64,000 nt of DNA from Pseudomonadota bacterium (GCA_023431345.1 JAEYWK010000070.1:57194-121193); one strand, 5' to 3'. Shown: positions 23,087-31,110, counted from the stretch's first letter. Notes: generated from the letters alone by a model not told the origin. Numbers and translations are program-made.

Positions 23087-23418
23087 GCTGCACTCCGCTT
23101 GCCGTTGGACTTGCGAACGGGCGCGACGACGACGGGCTCCGACTCGTCCTGTCCTCGCGTTGGCTTTTGGTCTCGCAGCCATGCGAGGCACGCCGCGAGA
23201 TCGAAGCGCGGCGAGTCGAGGAGCCAGACCACCGGGAGCCCCTGCTGACGGAGCGTGTACACGGTTCGGGCGCTCACCCCGAGTTCGCGCGCGAGCGCGT
23301 TTTGGTCGAGCAGTGAGGGAGCCTCACTCTGCGCGGCAAGCGCTGCATTCACCTCCGCCCGAACGATGGCCGCCAACTCGTCGGCCGTCAGCTGCACGAG
23401 CATCCGCGGCGCGCTCAT
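23083..23418 (-). CDS. Excisionase-type HTH protein (element 2)
   Basis: 111 residues from an ATG at 23418. Helical N-terminus TADELAAIVRAEVNAAL, then ALARELGVSARTVYTLRQQG (HTH_17/MerR-like) and a wing ending LAACLAWLRDQKP. Matches the layout of 10262-10618. Candidate recombination directionality factor or operon regulator. Confidence 0.7.
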   Translation of the reverse strand: MSAPRMLVQLTADELAAIVRAEVNAALAAQSEAPSLLDQNALARELGVSARTVYTLRQQGLPVVWLLDSPRFDLAACLAWLRDQKPTRGQDESEPVVVAPVRKSNGKRSAA

Positions 23419-23618
23419 GATGCGGCCCTCACGGCAAGCGAGGCGCCAAGGCCCAGCTCTTTCAGCCCGCGGCGAAGCGCTTCCGCGATTACCGGCGTGG
23501 TGCGACGGTCGCCACGTAGGAAGCTGCGGGCAGTGTTGGGCGAGACGCCGACATGTGCGGCGAGGCGAAGCAGCTCACGCGGCGAGACTGACTTTTTCGG
23601 GCGAGCGGCACGGACCAT
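23415..23618 (-). CDS. Cro/LacI-like small HTH protein, first gene of the operon
   Basis: 67 residues from an ATG at 23618 with leader GAGGTGTCTCT. LLRLAAHVGVSPNTARSFLR is a clean HTH (about 17-36). Four-base overlap with the next gene. A palindromic sequence upstream (23702-23723) is a candidate operator. Confidence 0.65.
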   Translation of the reverse strand: MVRAARPKKSVSPRELLRLAAHVGVSPNTARSFLRGDRRTTPVIAEALRRGLKELGLGASLAVRAAS

Positions 23619-23870
23619 AGAGACACCTCGGGCTATCTGCCGATGTGCTCTGTCCGCGGGCCTAGGTCGGCTGCCGCTCGCGCTGCCACCGATAGCGAGA
23701 GCCGGGCTATTTCAAATACCCGGGGTGGTGCGCCTGGTCAGGGGCCCCCTTGCAATCCGTGTGGTCGGGGGCCTCACCCGCGGGCCGCGGGTGAGCAATG
23801 TTGAGTTAACTGTGACGACGATGCACGAGCCGCACGCCCCATGCAAGATCGATCTCGCGCATGCGCGCGC
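23619..23870. promoter_or_regulatory. Control region at the right end of element 2
   Basis: 252 bases without a clear gene. Holds an imperfect palindrome CCGGGCTATTTCAAATACCC (23702-23721, completed by GG), a near-perfect 11-bp dyad CTCACCCGCGG-G-CCGCGGGTGAG (23773-23795) and TTGAGTTAACT (23801-23811), also found by int2. The first probably controls the replication operon. The second could be an operator or a terminator for the integrase tail frame. Confidence 0.4.
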
Positions 23871-24071
23871 TCAGGCTTCGGCTTTGGCGAGCAGCTCACT
23901 CGCGATCTTCATCGCGCGCAGCCGCAGCAGCACCGCAAGCTCAACGTCGGCGAAGCAAAAGTCCTCAGCAAAAGTCCGCGGAGCCCGGATCGGGCCGGAT
24001 TTGGTCGGAAGCCGGACCACCCAACCCCGGTTTTCACCGCGCTTTTCAAGCGAGCTCGTTCCTCTGTCCCC
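23871..24071 (-). other. Detached 66-codon C-terminal tail of the int2 frame
   Basis: Following int2 codon by codon through the att core as it would be joined in the excised circle, the frame continues from 24071 for 66 codons to a TGA at 23873-23871. The tail reads GDRGTSSLEKRGENRG near its start and ends in an amphipathic helix, VELAVLLRLRAM and then SELLAKAEA. An internal ATG could start a short independent peptide. Integration disconnects this tail from int2. Confidence 0.7.
23955..23977. repeat. Direct pair of GCAAAAGTCC, candidate arm-type sites (right arm)
   Basis: Two direct copies of GCAAAAGTCC (23955-23964 and 23968-23977), about 96-118 bases from the att core, in the integrase tail region. 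Same decamer as the inverted pair at 13219-13245. Confidence 0.65.
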
Positions 24072-24072
24072 C

Positions 24073-24116
24073 TTTACACACCGGCTGTCGCAGGTTCGAC
24101 CCCTGTCTCGCCTACT
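24073..24116. repeat. attR of element 2 (44-bp direct repeat, partial tRNA-Val)
   Basis: Perfect copy of 13141-13184. It lacks the tRNA 5' half and is not a functional tRNA. Confidence 0.95.
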
Positions 24117-24220
24117 GAATCGTGTGACGTGCAGGGTGTGGTGGCGGTGGGCGCTTCGCGGCTCGGGCTCGTCTCGGATCGGAACAGGGCAAGGCGAGCG
24201 ACGCGCCGCTGGATGCGGCT

Positions 24221-24643
24221 GTGACAGGCTACGACCGGGCTGGGGTGGTGGTGGCCGTTGACGCGCGGGGCGGGCGGGCGCTTCCTCGGGGGGTGGCCCG
24301 GCAGTTTCCGACGCAGACGGTTCGCGACCTGATTGGTATCGCGCGCCTCTTGTATCGGACGTGGCGCGCGGCGAATCCGGGCGACGCGCGGCTGCCTGAG
24401 CTGGTGGCGATCGGGAAGGATTTGCGGACGTCGTTGACGATCGCGGCGGCGACAGAGCCGGGCTCGCGTCGGCAGCGGCAAGCCTGGGAAATGGCGGAGC
24501 TGGCGACGCACCGGCTCGGCGGCATTCTCGACGCTTACGTGGCGGTCAAGCCGCTCGTCGCCGCGACCTTTCAAGAGGTGGACGAGACGGCGATCGCGAA
24601 CGAGACGGACAGTAAGCGGCGCGCGCGGCGGCTTCGCTCCTAG
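24221..24643 (+). CDS. Hypothetical chromosomal protein (140 aa)
   Basis: 140 residues from a GTG at 24221; the frame is open upstream almost to attR, so a longer start is possible. Helical middle (TVRDLIGIARLLYRTWRAAN, then ELATHRLGGILDAYVAVKP), basic tail SKRRARRLRS. No family recognised. First gene right of element 2. Confidence 0.5.
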   Translation: MTGYDRAGVVVAVDARGGRALPRGVARQFPTQTVRDLIGIARLLYRTWRAANPGDARLPELVAIGKDLRTSLTIAAATEPGSRRQRQAWEMAELATHRLGGILDAYVAVKPLVAATFQEVDETAIANETDSKRRARRLRS

Positions 24644-24753
24644 CGGTCAGTGGCCGCAAGGGGCCGGGCGCGTCTCCCGCCGAGCCGACCGAGCCCATGA
24701 CCGCCTTCGCCGTGAGCTTCCAGGGTGCCCGCGACCTCGGTGAGCGCCCCGGC

Positions 24754-24782
24754 TTGACGAATAGCACGACCGTTCGTATTAT
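24754..24782 (+). promoter_or_regulatory. Sigma-70-like promoter of the TetR gene
   Basis: TTGACG (24754-24759), 17-base spacer, TATTAT (24777-24782). It ends seven bases before the TTG at 24790, so the transcript would begin at or very near that start codon. Confidence 0.6.
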
Positions 24783-24789
24783 TCCAGCC

Positions 24790-25383
24790 TTGAGCAAGGG
24801 CGAACAGACGCGCGAGCGCATTCTCGACAAGGCCTGGCAGCTGGCTCGTCGTGACGGGCTGGCGGGGCTCAGCTTGGGCAAGCTGGCGAGCGAGCTGCGG
24901 CTCTCCAAGAGCGGGCTGTTCGCACACTTCGGGTCCAAGGAAGGGCTCGAGGTCGAGGTATTGAAGGCGACGGCGGAGCGCTTCACGCAGCAAGTGATCC
25001 GCCCTGCCCTGCGCGCGCCGCGCGGCGTGCCGCGGCTCCGACGAATGTTCGAGAACTGGCTGCTCTGGGCCAATGATCCCGAGCAGCCGGGCGGCTGCGT
25101 GATCTTGGCGGCCTCCGCCGAGCTCGACGACAGCGAGGGCCCCCAGCGTGATTTCTTGGTCGTCGCGCAAACGGGCTTGCTCGCCGTGCTCGCCAAGGCC
25201 GCGCAGATCGCGATCGACGAACAGCAGCTGCGGGCCGATCTCGACACGCAGCAGTTCGCCTTCGAGATGCACGGCATCGTGATGGCGTACCACCACGCGC
25301 GCCGGTTGCTGCGCGATCCCCAGGCCGAAACGCGGGCGCAGAGCGCGTTCGAACGCCTCCTCCAAAGTTACTCTCACGACTAA
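24790..25383 (+). CDS. TetR-family transcriptional regulator
   Basis: 197 residues if started at the TTG at 24790, the usual TetR length; an in-frame ATG at 24697 would add 31 residues that include a promoter-like sequence. N-terminal HTH (LSLGKLASELRLSKSGLFAH, then FGSKEGLEVEVL) is typical. The C-terminal ligand domain has the WLLWANDPEQPGGCVILAAS block of the YcdC-like TetR group. It is five bases upstream of the hydrolase gene and probably controls it. Confidence 0.85.
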   Translation: MSKGEQTRERILDKAWQLARRDGLAGLSLGKLASELRLSKSGLFAHFGSKEGLEVEVLKATAERFTQQVIRPALRAPRGVPRLRRMFENWLLWANDPEQPGGCVILAASAELDDSEGPQRDFLVVAQTGLLAVLAKAAQIAIDEQQLRADLDTQQFAFEMHGIVMAYHHARRLLRDPQAETRAQSAFERLLQSYSHD

Positions 25384-25388
25384 AAAAC

Positions 25389-26279
25389 ATGGCGAAATCG
25401 GCTCAATCCAAGCAAAACGCCGTTCGGTCATTGCTCGGCGGACTGCAGTCCTTGTCGCCCCACGCCGCCGCGCAGGTGGCCGCGAGCATCATGTTTCGCA
25501 CCAGTCGCCGGCGCGCCGACGGCTGGGAGGAAGAGCTGCTCGCGCGCGCTCGGCAGCTGCGCGTGGAGTCTCGGCGCGGCGAGCTCGCCGTGCATCGCTG
25601 GGGTGACGCGGGGCCCCTCGTGCTCCTGGTGCACGGCTGGAACGGCCGAGGTAGCCAGCTCGGAGCGTTCGTGGAGCCGCTGCTGGCAGCCGGCTTTCAA
25701 GTCGCCACGTTCGACGCGCCCGGCCACGGTCTCTCGAGCGGCTCGCATTCGTCAATGGTCGAGCTCGCGGACGCCTTCGACGTCGTGCTGGCGTCGCTCC
25801 GGCCGTTTTTCCAGCCCCTTCACGGCGTCGTCGCGCACTCGCTGGGGGGCGCGGCAGTGACGTTCGCGCTCAGCCGGGCTCGGGCGCGCGGTCGCCTGCT
25901 CGAAGAGCCGGGCCAAGCGGAGCCGCGCCTGGTGTTCATCGCGCCTCCCATCGACGTGAATGACTTCGTGCAGACGGTGTCGCAGCAGCTGGGGCTCTCC
26001 GAGCGCACGCGGCAGGCGCTGACCGGCGTCGTGGAGCGCCGCATCGGTGAACGCCTCGACGACCTGCGCGCGCTCAAGCTCGCCGAGCGCATGCGCGAGC
26101 CGCTGCTCGTGGTGCACGACGACGAAGATCGCGCCGTGCCCCTGAGCTGCGGTCAGAGGCTGGCGGACGCTTGGCCCAAAGCCTCGCTGCGTATCACGAG
26201 CGGCCTCGGACACTCGCGCATCCTGAGAGACGCGAGCGTCATCGCCGCCACGGCTCGCTTCCTCGCGCAGGCGTCTTAG
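25389..26279 (+). CDS. Alpha/beta hydrolase
   Basis: 296 residues. Oxyanion-hole motif LVLLVHGWNGRGSQLG near residue 75, nucleophile serine in VVAHSLGGAAV near 153, acidic residue in VVHDDEDRAVPL and histidine in GLGHSRILRD near 274 complete a Ser-Asp-His triad. No signal peptide. Substrate unknown; esterase or lipase-like. Co-transcribed with the TetR gene. Confidence 0.88.
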   Translation: MAKSAQSKQNAVRSLLGGLQSLSPHAAAQVAASIMFRTSRRRADGWEEELLARARQLRVESRRGELAVHRWGDAGPLVLLVHGWNGRGSQLGAFVEPLLAAGFQVATFDAPGHGLSSGSHSSMVELADAFDVVLASLRPFFQPLHGVVAHSLGGAAVTFALSRARARGRLLEEPGQAEPRLVFIAPPIDVNDFVQTVSQQLGLSERTRQALTGVVERRIGERLDDLRALKLAERMREPLLVVHDDEDRAVPLSCGQRLADAWPKASLRITSGLGHSRILRDASVIAATARFLAQAS

Positions 26280-26326
26280 GGCCCGCGCGTGTTCAAGTCA
26301 GTCCCGGACGGCCATTCGCGGGGCCT

Positions 26327-27853
26327 TTAGTACGCCTTCGCGAAGATCACGCGCTGTTTGCTGGGCTCGCCCGTGAAGATGCAGGTGCCGGGCTCGTCAC
26401 CGAGCTCACGCGGGATGCAGCGCACCGTGACCTTCAGCTCATTTTTGAGCTTCTCTTCGACCTCGGGCGAGCCGTTGTAGTGCGCGAGGGCGAAGCCGCC
26501 GTGAACCTCGGGCTTGTCGGGGTTCTTGGGCGTGAAGAAGGCGTAGAACTCCTGCTGCGAGTCGATCTTCACGGTGTGCTGATCGCGCAGCGCGAGCGCC
26601 TTCGCGTAGAGGCTGTCTTGAATGGCTTGGAGCAGCGCCGGCATGCCCGCGATGGCGTCCGCCTGCGCGGGGAACGTCTTCTCTTTCACGCCTTGATCGC
26701 GGCGGTAGAGCGCCACGCTGCCCTTCTCGAGGTCGCGCGGGCCGATCTCGATGCGCACGGGCACGCCCTTCTTGATCCACTCCCAGCTCTTCTGACCGCC
26801 GGGCAGGTCACGCTCGTCGACCTCCACCTCGATCGGAGCCCGGTGGTAGTCGAGGGCGCGCAGCTTTTCGGCGAGCTCCCGCGCGGCTTTGAGCACCGCT
26901 TCGCGCGTGTCAGGCTTGGGCGTGATCGGCAAAATAACCACCTGCGTGGGCGCGAGCCGCGGCGGAATCACCATGCCGTCATCGTCGGCGTGCACCATGA
27001 TCAGCGCGCCGATCAAGCGCGTGCTGACGCCCCAGCTGCTCGTCCACGCCAGCTCTTCCTTGTTCTCGCGCGACAGGAAGCGGATGCCGCTGCTCTTGGC
27101 GAAATTCTGGCCTAGGAAGTGAGAGGTGCCGGCCTGCAGCGCCTTGCGATCTTGCATCATCGCCTCGATGCACAGCGTCTGCACCGCCCCGGGGAAGCGC
27201 TCGCCCTCGGTCTTTTCGCCCATGTAGACCGGGATCGCGAGGTAGTCGCGGGCGAACTCCGCGTACACCTTCAACATCTTTTCCGTCTCTTCGATGGCTT
27301 CCGCCGCCGTCTCGTGCGCGGTGTGGCCCTCCTGCCAGAGGAACTCGGCCGTGCGCAGGAACAAGCGCGTGCGCATCTCCCAGCGCACGACGTTGGCCCA
27401 CTGATTGATGAGGATGGGCAGGTCGCGGTACGACTTCACCCACTTCGCGAACGAGGCACCGATGATCGTCTCGGAGGTGGGGCGCACCACGAGCGGCTCG
27501 GTCAGCTCGGCACCGGGCGCGGGGCGCAGGCCGCCGCCGGGCGCCGCCTCCAGGCGATGGTGCGTGACGACCGCGCACTCTTTGGCGAAGCCCTCGACGT
27601 GCTCCGCCTCCTTGGCCAGGTACGACAGCGGGATGAACAGCGGGAAGTAGGCGTTCTTGTGGCCCGTGGCCTTGAACATGCGATCGAGCGAGCGCTGGAT
27701 GCCTTCCCAAATGCCGTAGCCCCACGGCTTGATCACCATGCAGCCGCGCACGTCCGAGCTCTCGGCCAGGTCGGCCTCGCGCACGACCTCTTGGTACCAA
27801 TTGGGATAGTCCTGATCGCGCCGGGGCGAGATCGCCGTCTTAACGTCACTCAT
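26327..27853 (-). CDS. proS: Proline--tRNA ligase, archaeal/eukaryotic-type (ProS type 3)
   Basis: 508 residues, charging tRNA-Pro with proline in the cytoplasm. Class II motifs: motif 2 region RPTSETIIGASFAKWVKSYR and RWEMRTRLFLRTAEFLWQEG; anticodon-binding domain with VVILPITPKPDT; C-terminal tyrosine (ending FAKAY) characteristic of this shorter type. No inserted editing domain between motifs 2 and 3. The start ATG at 27853 gives the usual length. Single gene, convergent with the hydrolase. Confidence 0.95.
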   Translation of the reverse strand: MSDVKTAISPRRDQDYPNWYQEVVREADLAESSDVRGCMVIKPWGYGIWEGIQRSLDRMFKATGHKNAYFPLFIPLSYLAKEAEHVEGFAKECAVVTHHRLEAAPGGGLRPAPGAELTEPLVVRPTSETIIGASFAKWVKSYRDLPILINQWANVVRWEMRTRLFLRTAEFLWQEGHTAHETAAEAIEETEKMLKVYAEFARDYLAIPVYMGEKTEGERFPGAVQTLCIEAMMQDRKALQAGTSHFLGQNFAKSSGIRFLSRENKEELAWTSSWGVSTRLIGALIMVHADDDGMVIPPRLAPTQVVILPITPKPDTREAVLKAARELAEKLRALDYHRAPIEVEVDERDLPGGQKSWEWIKKGVPVRIEIGPRDLEKGSVALYRRDQGVKEKTFPAQADAIAGMPALLQAIQDSLYAKALALRDQHTVKIDSQQEFYAFFTPKNPDKPEVHGGFALAHYNGSPEVEEKLKNELKVTVRCIPRELGDEPGTCIFTGEPSKQRVIFAKAY

Positions 27854-28010
27854 CGGAGCGCCAAATCACCGAAAATGGCGCCCGCCGTCAATCGCGCGGG
27901 CGACGAATTTCACGCCCATTCGCAGGAAAAGCGACGCGCGGCCCTCGGCGGAGCGCCGGCGGACCTGATTTCGGGCGGCTTCCGCCGAGAGCTTCCGCCG
28001 AGAAGAGGGC

Positions 28011-29348
28011 TCAGCCCATGCCCGTGAGCGGGCCTTTGCAGAACTGCGCATCACCGAACGTCGCATCTTCGACGCCCATGGCGTGGAGCAGCGCCAGCAG
28101 CAGGTCCGCGTGCGAGCCTTGGTCGTAGGTGAGAAAGCGTCCGGTGCGGAAGGCCCAGCCGCCGCCCGCGACGATCAGCGGCATGTTGTCGTGGGTGTGG
28201 GTAGTGCCCATCGACACCTCGTTGCCCCAGAACAGCAGCGTGTTGTCGAGCAGCGTGCCCTCGCCCTCGGGCACGACTGACAGCCGCTCGAACAGCCGCG
28301 CGATCAGGCTCGAGTGCCAGGCTTGGCGCCGGATCAGCTGGCCCTTCGCGTCGGCGTCGCTCGAGCCGGAGTGCGACAGCGAGTGACCTTCGCCCAAGCT
28401 GTCGACCCAGGGGTAGCGGATGCGGTTGAGCGCGGTCGAGATTTGGAAGCTCGCCACTCGCGTCAGATCGCACGCGAACGCCAGCGCCAAGAGATCGATC
28501 TCGAGCTCGGCGATCTTGGGCATGTCGACCTCGCTCGCGGGATCGAGCGCCCCGGGGACCTCGGGTAGCGCGCAATCGCCGGTGCCGATCGCGAGGCGCC
28601 GCTCGACGTCGCGCACGAGCGTGAGGTGCTGGTCGAGCGTCGCGCGGTCTTGAGGGCTCAAGCGGCCTTCGAGCGCCTTGAATTCGCCGGCGACGGCGTC
28701 GAGCACGCTCTTGCGCTGGGCGAGCAGCGCCTGGGCCGCGTCCGCGTCCGGGTCGGCGGCGGGCGGCATGAAGCCGCTGAACACCCGCTTGTAGACGTCG
28801 AGCGGCGTGTTGAGCGGTGGCAGCGGCAGGCCGGCGCCCGCGTACGAGATGCGACCCTGCACGTCATTTTCGGTCGCGCGCACCCCCAGCTGCAAGCTCG
28901 GTACCGCGCTGTCTTTGCCGATCACGTTCGCGACGCGCTGGTCGACGCTGATGCCAGTGGCCCAGCCCGCGGTGCGGCCGCAGCCATCGGTGAAGATACC
29001 CTCACCCAGCTGCATGTTCGTGAACAGCGCGCCGATGCCGCGCTGATGCGGCCCGCCCGGGCCGAGCGCGGCCACGTTCATCTGCAGACCCTGCAAGATC
29101 AGCAGCCGATCTTTGTAGGCCGCGAGCGGAGCGTGGCTCTCACTCAAATCGAACTTCGAGTCACTCACCACGTTGGTGGGCCACCAGCCCTCGTGGATCA
29201 CGCCGTTGGGCGTGTACATGGTGACGAAGCGCTTGGGGAACGTGACCTCAGCCGCGCCCGCCGCGCGCAGCGACGGTAGCAGCGGTAGCGACAGCACCGC
29301 GCCGGTTCCGGCCCGCAGCAGGGTGCGTCGCGAGAGCTTGCCGCTCAT
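28011..29348 (-). CDS. DUF1552 secreted protein (Tat signal)
   Basis: 445 residues. N-terminus SRRTLLRAGTGAVLSLPLLP is a twin-arginine signal. PKRFVTMYTPNGVIHEGWWP and later FWGNEVSMGTTHTHDNMPLI with an AGGGWAFRTGRFL block identify DUF1552, common in Planctomycetes and Myxococcota. Start overlaps the upstream DUF1592 gene by four bases, the usual pairing. Function unknown; the family resembles sulfatase-like folds. Confidence 0.9.
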   Translation of the reverse strand: MSGKLSRRTLLRAGTGAVLSLPLLPSLRAAGAAEVTFPKRFVTMYTPNGVIHEGWWPTNVVSDSKFDLSESHAPLAAYKDRLLILQGLQMNVAALGPGGPHQRGIGALFTNMQLGEGIFTDGCGRTAGWATGISVDQRVANVIGKDSAVPSLQLGVRATENDVQGRISYAGAGLPLPPLNTPLDVYKRVFSGFMPPAADPDADAAQALLAQRKSVLDAVAGEFKALEGRLSPQDRATLDQHLTLVRDVERRLAIGTGDCALPEVPGALDPASEVDMPKIAELEIDLLALAFACDLTRVASFQISTALNRIRYPWVDSLGEGHSLSHSGSSDADAKGQLIRRQAWHSSLIARLFERLSVVPEGEGTLLDNTLLFWGNEVSMGTTHTHDNMPLIVAGGGWAFRTGRFLTYDQGSHADLLLALLHAMGVEDATFGDAQFCKGPLTGMG

Positions 29349-31003
29349 GGCGCCTCCGTAATGGCAGGGCGATAGAGGAAAGCGTCGGTCTGCGTGAGGC
29401 CCACCAGTAGCTCCTTCAAGTTGCCTTGCGACGCGCTAAAGCGCTCCTTCGCCTGCTCGAGGCTGCAGCCGTCGGACGCCTGCTCCTGACGACCGAACGA
29501 GTATCGGTACCAGTTCGTGACCAGGCAATCGCGCGCGACGTCGCTCACGGCCAGCCGCGAAGACAGCTCGAGCACCCCGACGAAGCGCCCGTCGAGCGAG
29601 GCGTCGCCGCTCGCCACCACCTCGCCCGAGTCGTCGACGTCGAGGCCGTTCTCTTGGGCGCGGTAACGCCCCAGCTGGTCGTAGCGCTCGAAGCCGAAGC
29701 CGATACCGTCGATCAGCTTGTGACAGCCGGAGCACGCGGCTTGCTCGGTGTGCTGACGAAAGCGCTCGCGCGTGGTGGCGCTCGGATCCGGATCCGGGGG
29801 CACCGCGTTCACGTCTGGCGGCGGCGGCGGCACGGGCAGGCACAAGAAGCGCTCGCGCACGAACACGCCGCGAATCACGGGGGCCGTTTGCTCCGAGTGC
29901 GAGAGGAGCGAGAGCAGCGCGGGCTGAGTCAAGAGCCCCGCGCGTGGCTCTGCCATCGTGTGGGGCTCGAACGCTTCGCCGGCCGCGCTGCCACCGTAGA
30001 GAGGCGCGAGCGTCTCGTTCAACCAAACGCGCGAGTCAGTGAAGAGCTGCTCGAAGCTGCCCTGCTCTCCGAAGTAGGCGTGGTCGATGAAAGCCTCGAT
30101 GGAGCCGCGCAGGGCATCGTTGCGCTCCGTCACGTCGAGCTCGGCACCTTCGCGAACGGCGCCGTCGAGCCTCGACAAGCCGAGCCACTGTCCGCCGAAA
30201 TCACGCACGATGTCGCGGGCGCGCGTGTCGTCGAGCATGCGGCGCGCTTCGCGCTCGACGTCCGCGCTCGTCACGAGGCGCCCCTCGGCGGCGGCCGTCA
30301 GCAGCTCCGGGTCCGGCACCGAGCCCCACAGCGTGAACGACAAGCGCGAGGTCAGCTCGTACGCCCCGAGCGCGATCGCCCCCGTTTCCGGCGTGGGGGC
30401 GCGCAAGCTGTCGATCCGATACAAAAACTGCGGCGATTGGAGGACGGCCTGGATGACGAGCTCCACGCCCCGCTCGTAGCTGTGCGCGCGCCCCGCCTCG
30501 AACAGCTGCCGCAGCGGGAGCAGCTCCGCCTCCGTCGGCGGCCGGCGAAACGCGCGCGTCACGAAAGAGCCGACGAAGTCTTCCCCGCAGGCGGCGGAGT
30601 CAGCGCCCTCGGCGCACGGCGCCACCACCTGCAGCTGCTCCTTGACGGCGCGCGCCGCCACGTCCTCCGCCGTCAGCAGGTAGCGCTCGATCAGCAGCGG
30701 GTTGGCGGTGTTCGCGCCCGCGTACGTGCGGTAGCCATCGACCTCGTTCTCGGGCGGGAACGCTCGAGCCGGCTTCGATACGTCGCCCAGCAGATCGCGC
30801 ACGACGTTGTCGTACTGAAAGCGCGTGAGCGGGCGCATCGGCGCCAGGCCCGGCACCGGTGCGTCACATGACAGCGGCTCGCTCCCGCCGCCACCGGAGC
30901 CGCCGCCGCCCGCCCCGGGGCTCGGGGGGGAGCCTTGCGCACAGCTCACGAGGCCCAGGGAGAGCAGCGCGACACTAGACAAACCCCAGAACCGCAATTG
31001 CAT
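29345..31003 (-). CDS. DUF1592/DUF1588/DUF1595 multidomain lipoprotein
   Basis: 552 residues. Lipoprotein signal with lipobox LGLVSC, a Gly/Ser linker, then PMRPLTRFQYDNVVRDLLGD (DUF1587-type start), FVTRAFRRPPTEAEL (DUF1595), the central YELTSRLSFTLWGSVPD block (DUF1592) and near the C-terminus CSGCHKLIDGIGFGFERYDQ (DUF1588), a CxxCH motif that could bind heme. End domain TNWYRYSFGRQEQ (DUF1585). Partner of the DUF1552 protein; probably an outer-membrane or periplasmic redox-type complex, substrate unknown. Confidence 0.9.
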   Translation of the reverse strand: MQLRFWGLSSVALLSLGLVSCAQGSPPSPGAGGGGSGGGGSEPLSCDAPVPGLAPMRPLTRFQYDNVVRDLLGDVSKPARAFPPENEVDGYRTYAGANTANPLLIERYLLTAEDVAARAVKEQLQVVAPCAEGADSAACGEDFVGSFVTRAFRRPPTEAELLPLRQLFEAGRAHSYERGVELVIQAVLQSPQFLYRIDSLRAPTPETGAIALGAYELTSRLSFTLWGSVPDPELLTAAAEGRLVTSADVEREARRMLDDTRARDIVRDFGGQWLGLSRLDGAVREGAELDVTERNDALRGSIEAFIDHAYFGEQGSFEQLFTDSRVWLNETLAPLYGGSAAGEAFEPHTMAEPRAGLLTQPALLSLLSHSEQTAPVIRGVFVRERFLCLPVPPPPPDVNAVPPDPDPSATTRERFRQHTEQAACSGCHKLIDGIGFGFERYDQLGRYRAQENGLDVDDSGEVVASGDASLDGRFVGVLELSSRLAVSDVARDCLVTNWYRYSFGRQEQASDGCSLEQAKERFSASQGNLKELLVGLTQTDAFLYRPAITEAP

Positions 31004-31110
31004 GAGCGACGCCTAAGCGTGCCCTCGGGACCTTCCAGCGTCAATCGATTCGGCCAGAAGGCCGGCACATTTCTGCCGAGAGAACGCCCGACGGACGCGG
31101 GCGCCTTGGG

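Larger units (their letters stand above)
13141..24116. mobile_element. Element 2: complete satellite-like element in tRNA-Val
   Basis: 10,976 bases between the two copies of a perfect 44-bp repeat covering the 3' half of tRNA-Val plus two bases. Integrase at the left end, replication operon at the right, with a gene backbone matching element 1. Only one gene (14552) runs rightward. No conjugation, relaxase, capsid or terminase genes recognised. It replaces the S49 protease module of element 1 with two unknown proteins (17851-19094). Confidence 0.93.

Noticed and set aside
24073..24116. Second tRNA-Val gene
   Set aside because: Only the 3' half is present; it is the attR copy.
1..24116. Integrative conjugative element
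   Set aside because: No relaxase, coupling protein or type IV secretion genes in either element.
24074..24574. Leftward frame ending GETGVEPATAGV across attR
   Set aside because: This is the other-frame translation of a tRNA T-arm; the real gene here is on the plus strand and the tail frame of int2 is different.
29426..30871. 481-aa plus-strand frame opposite the DUF1592 gene
   Set aside because: GC-rich antisense shadow with Arg/Leu/Gln bias and no domain; the minus-strand gene is clear.
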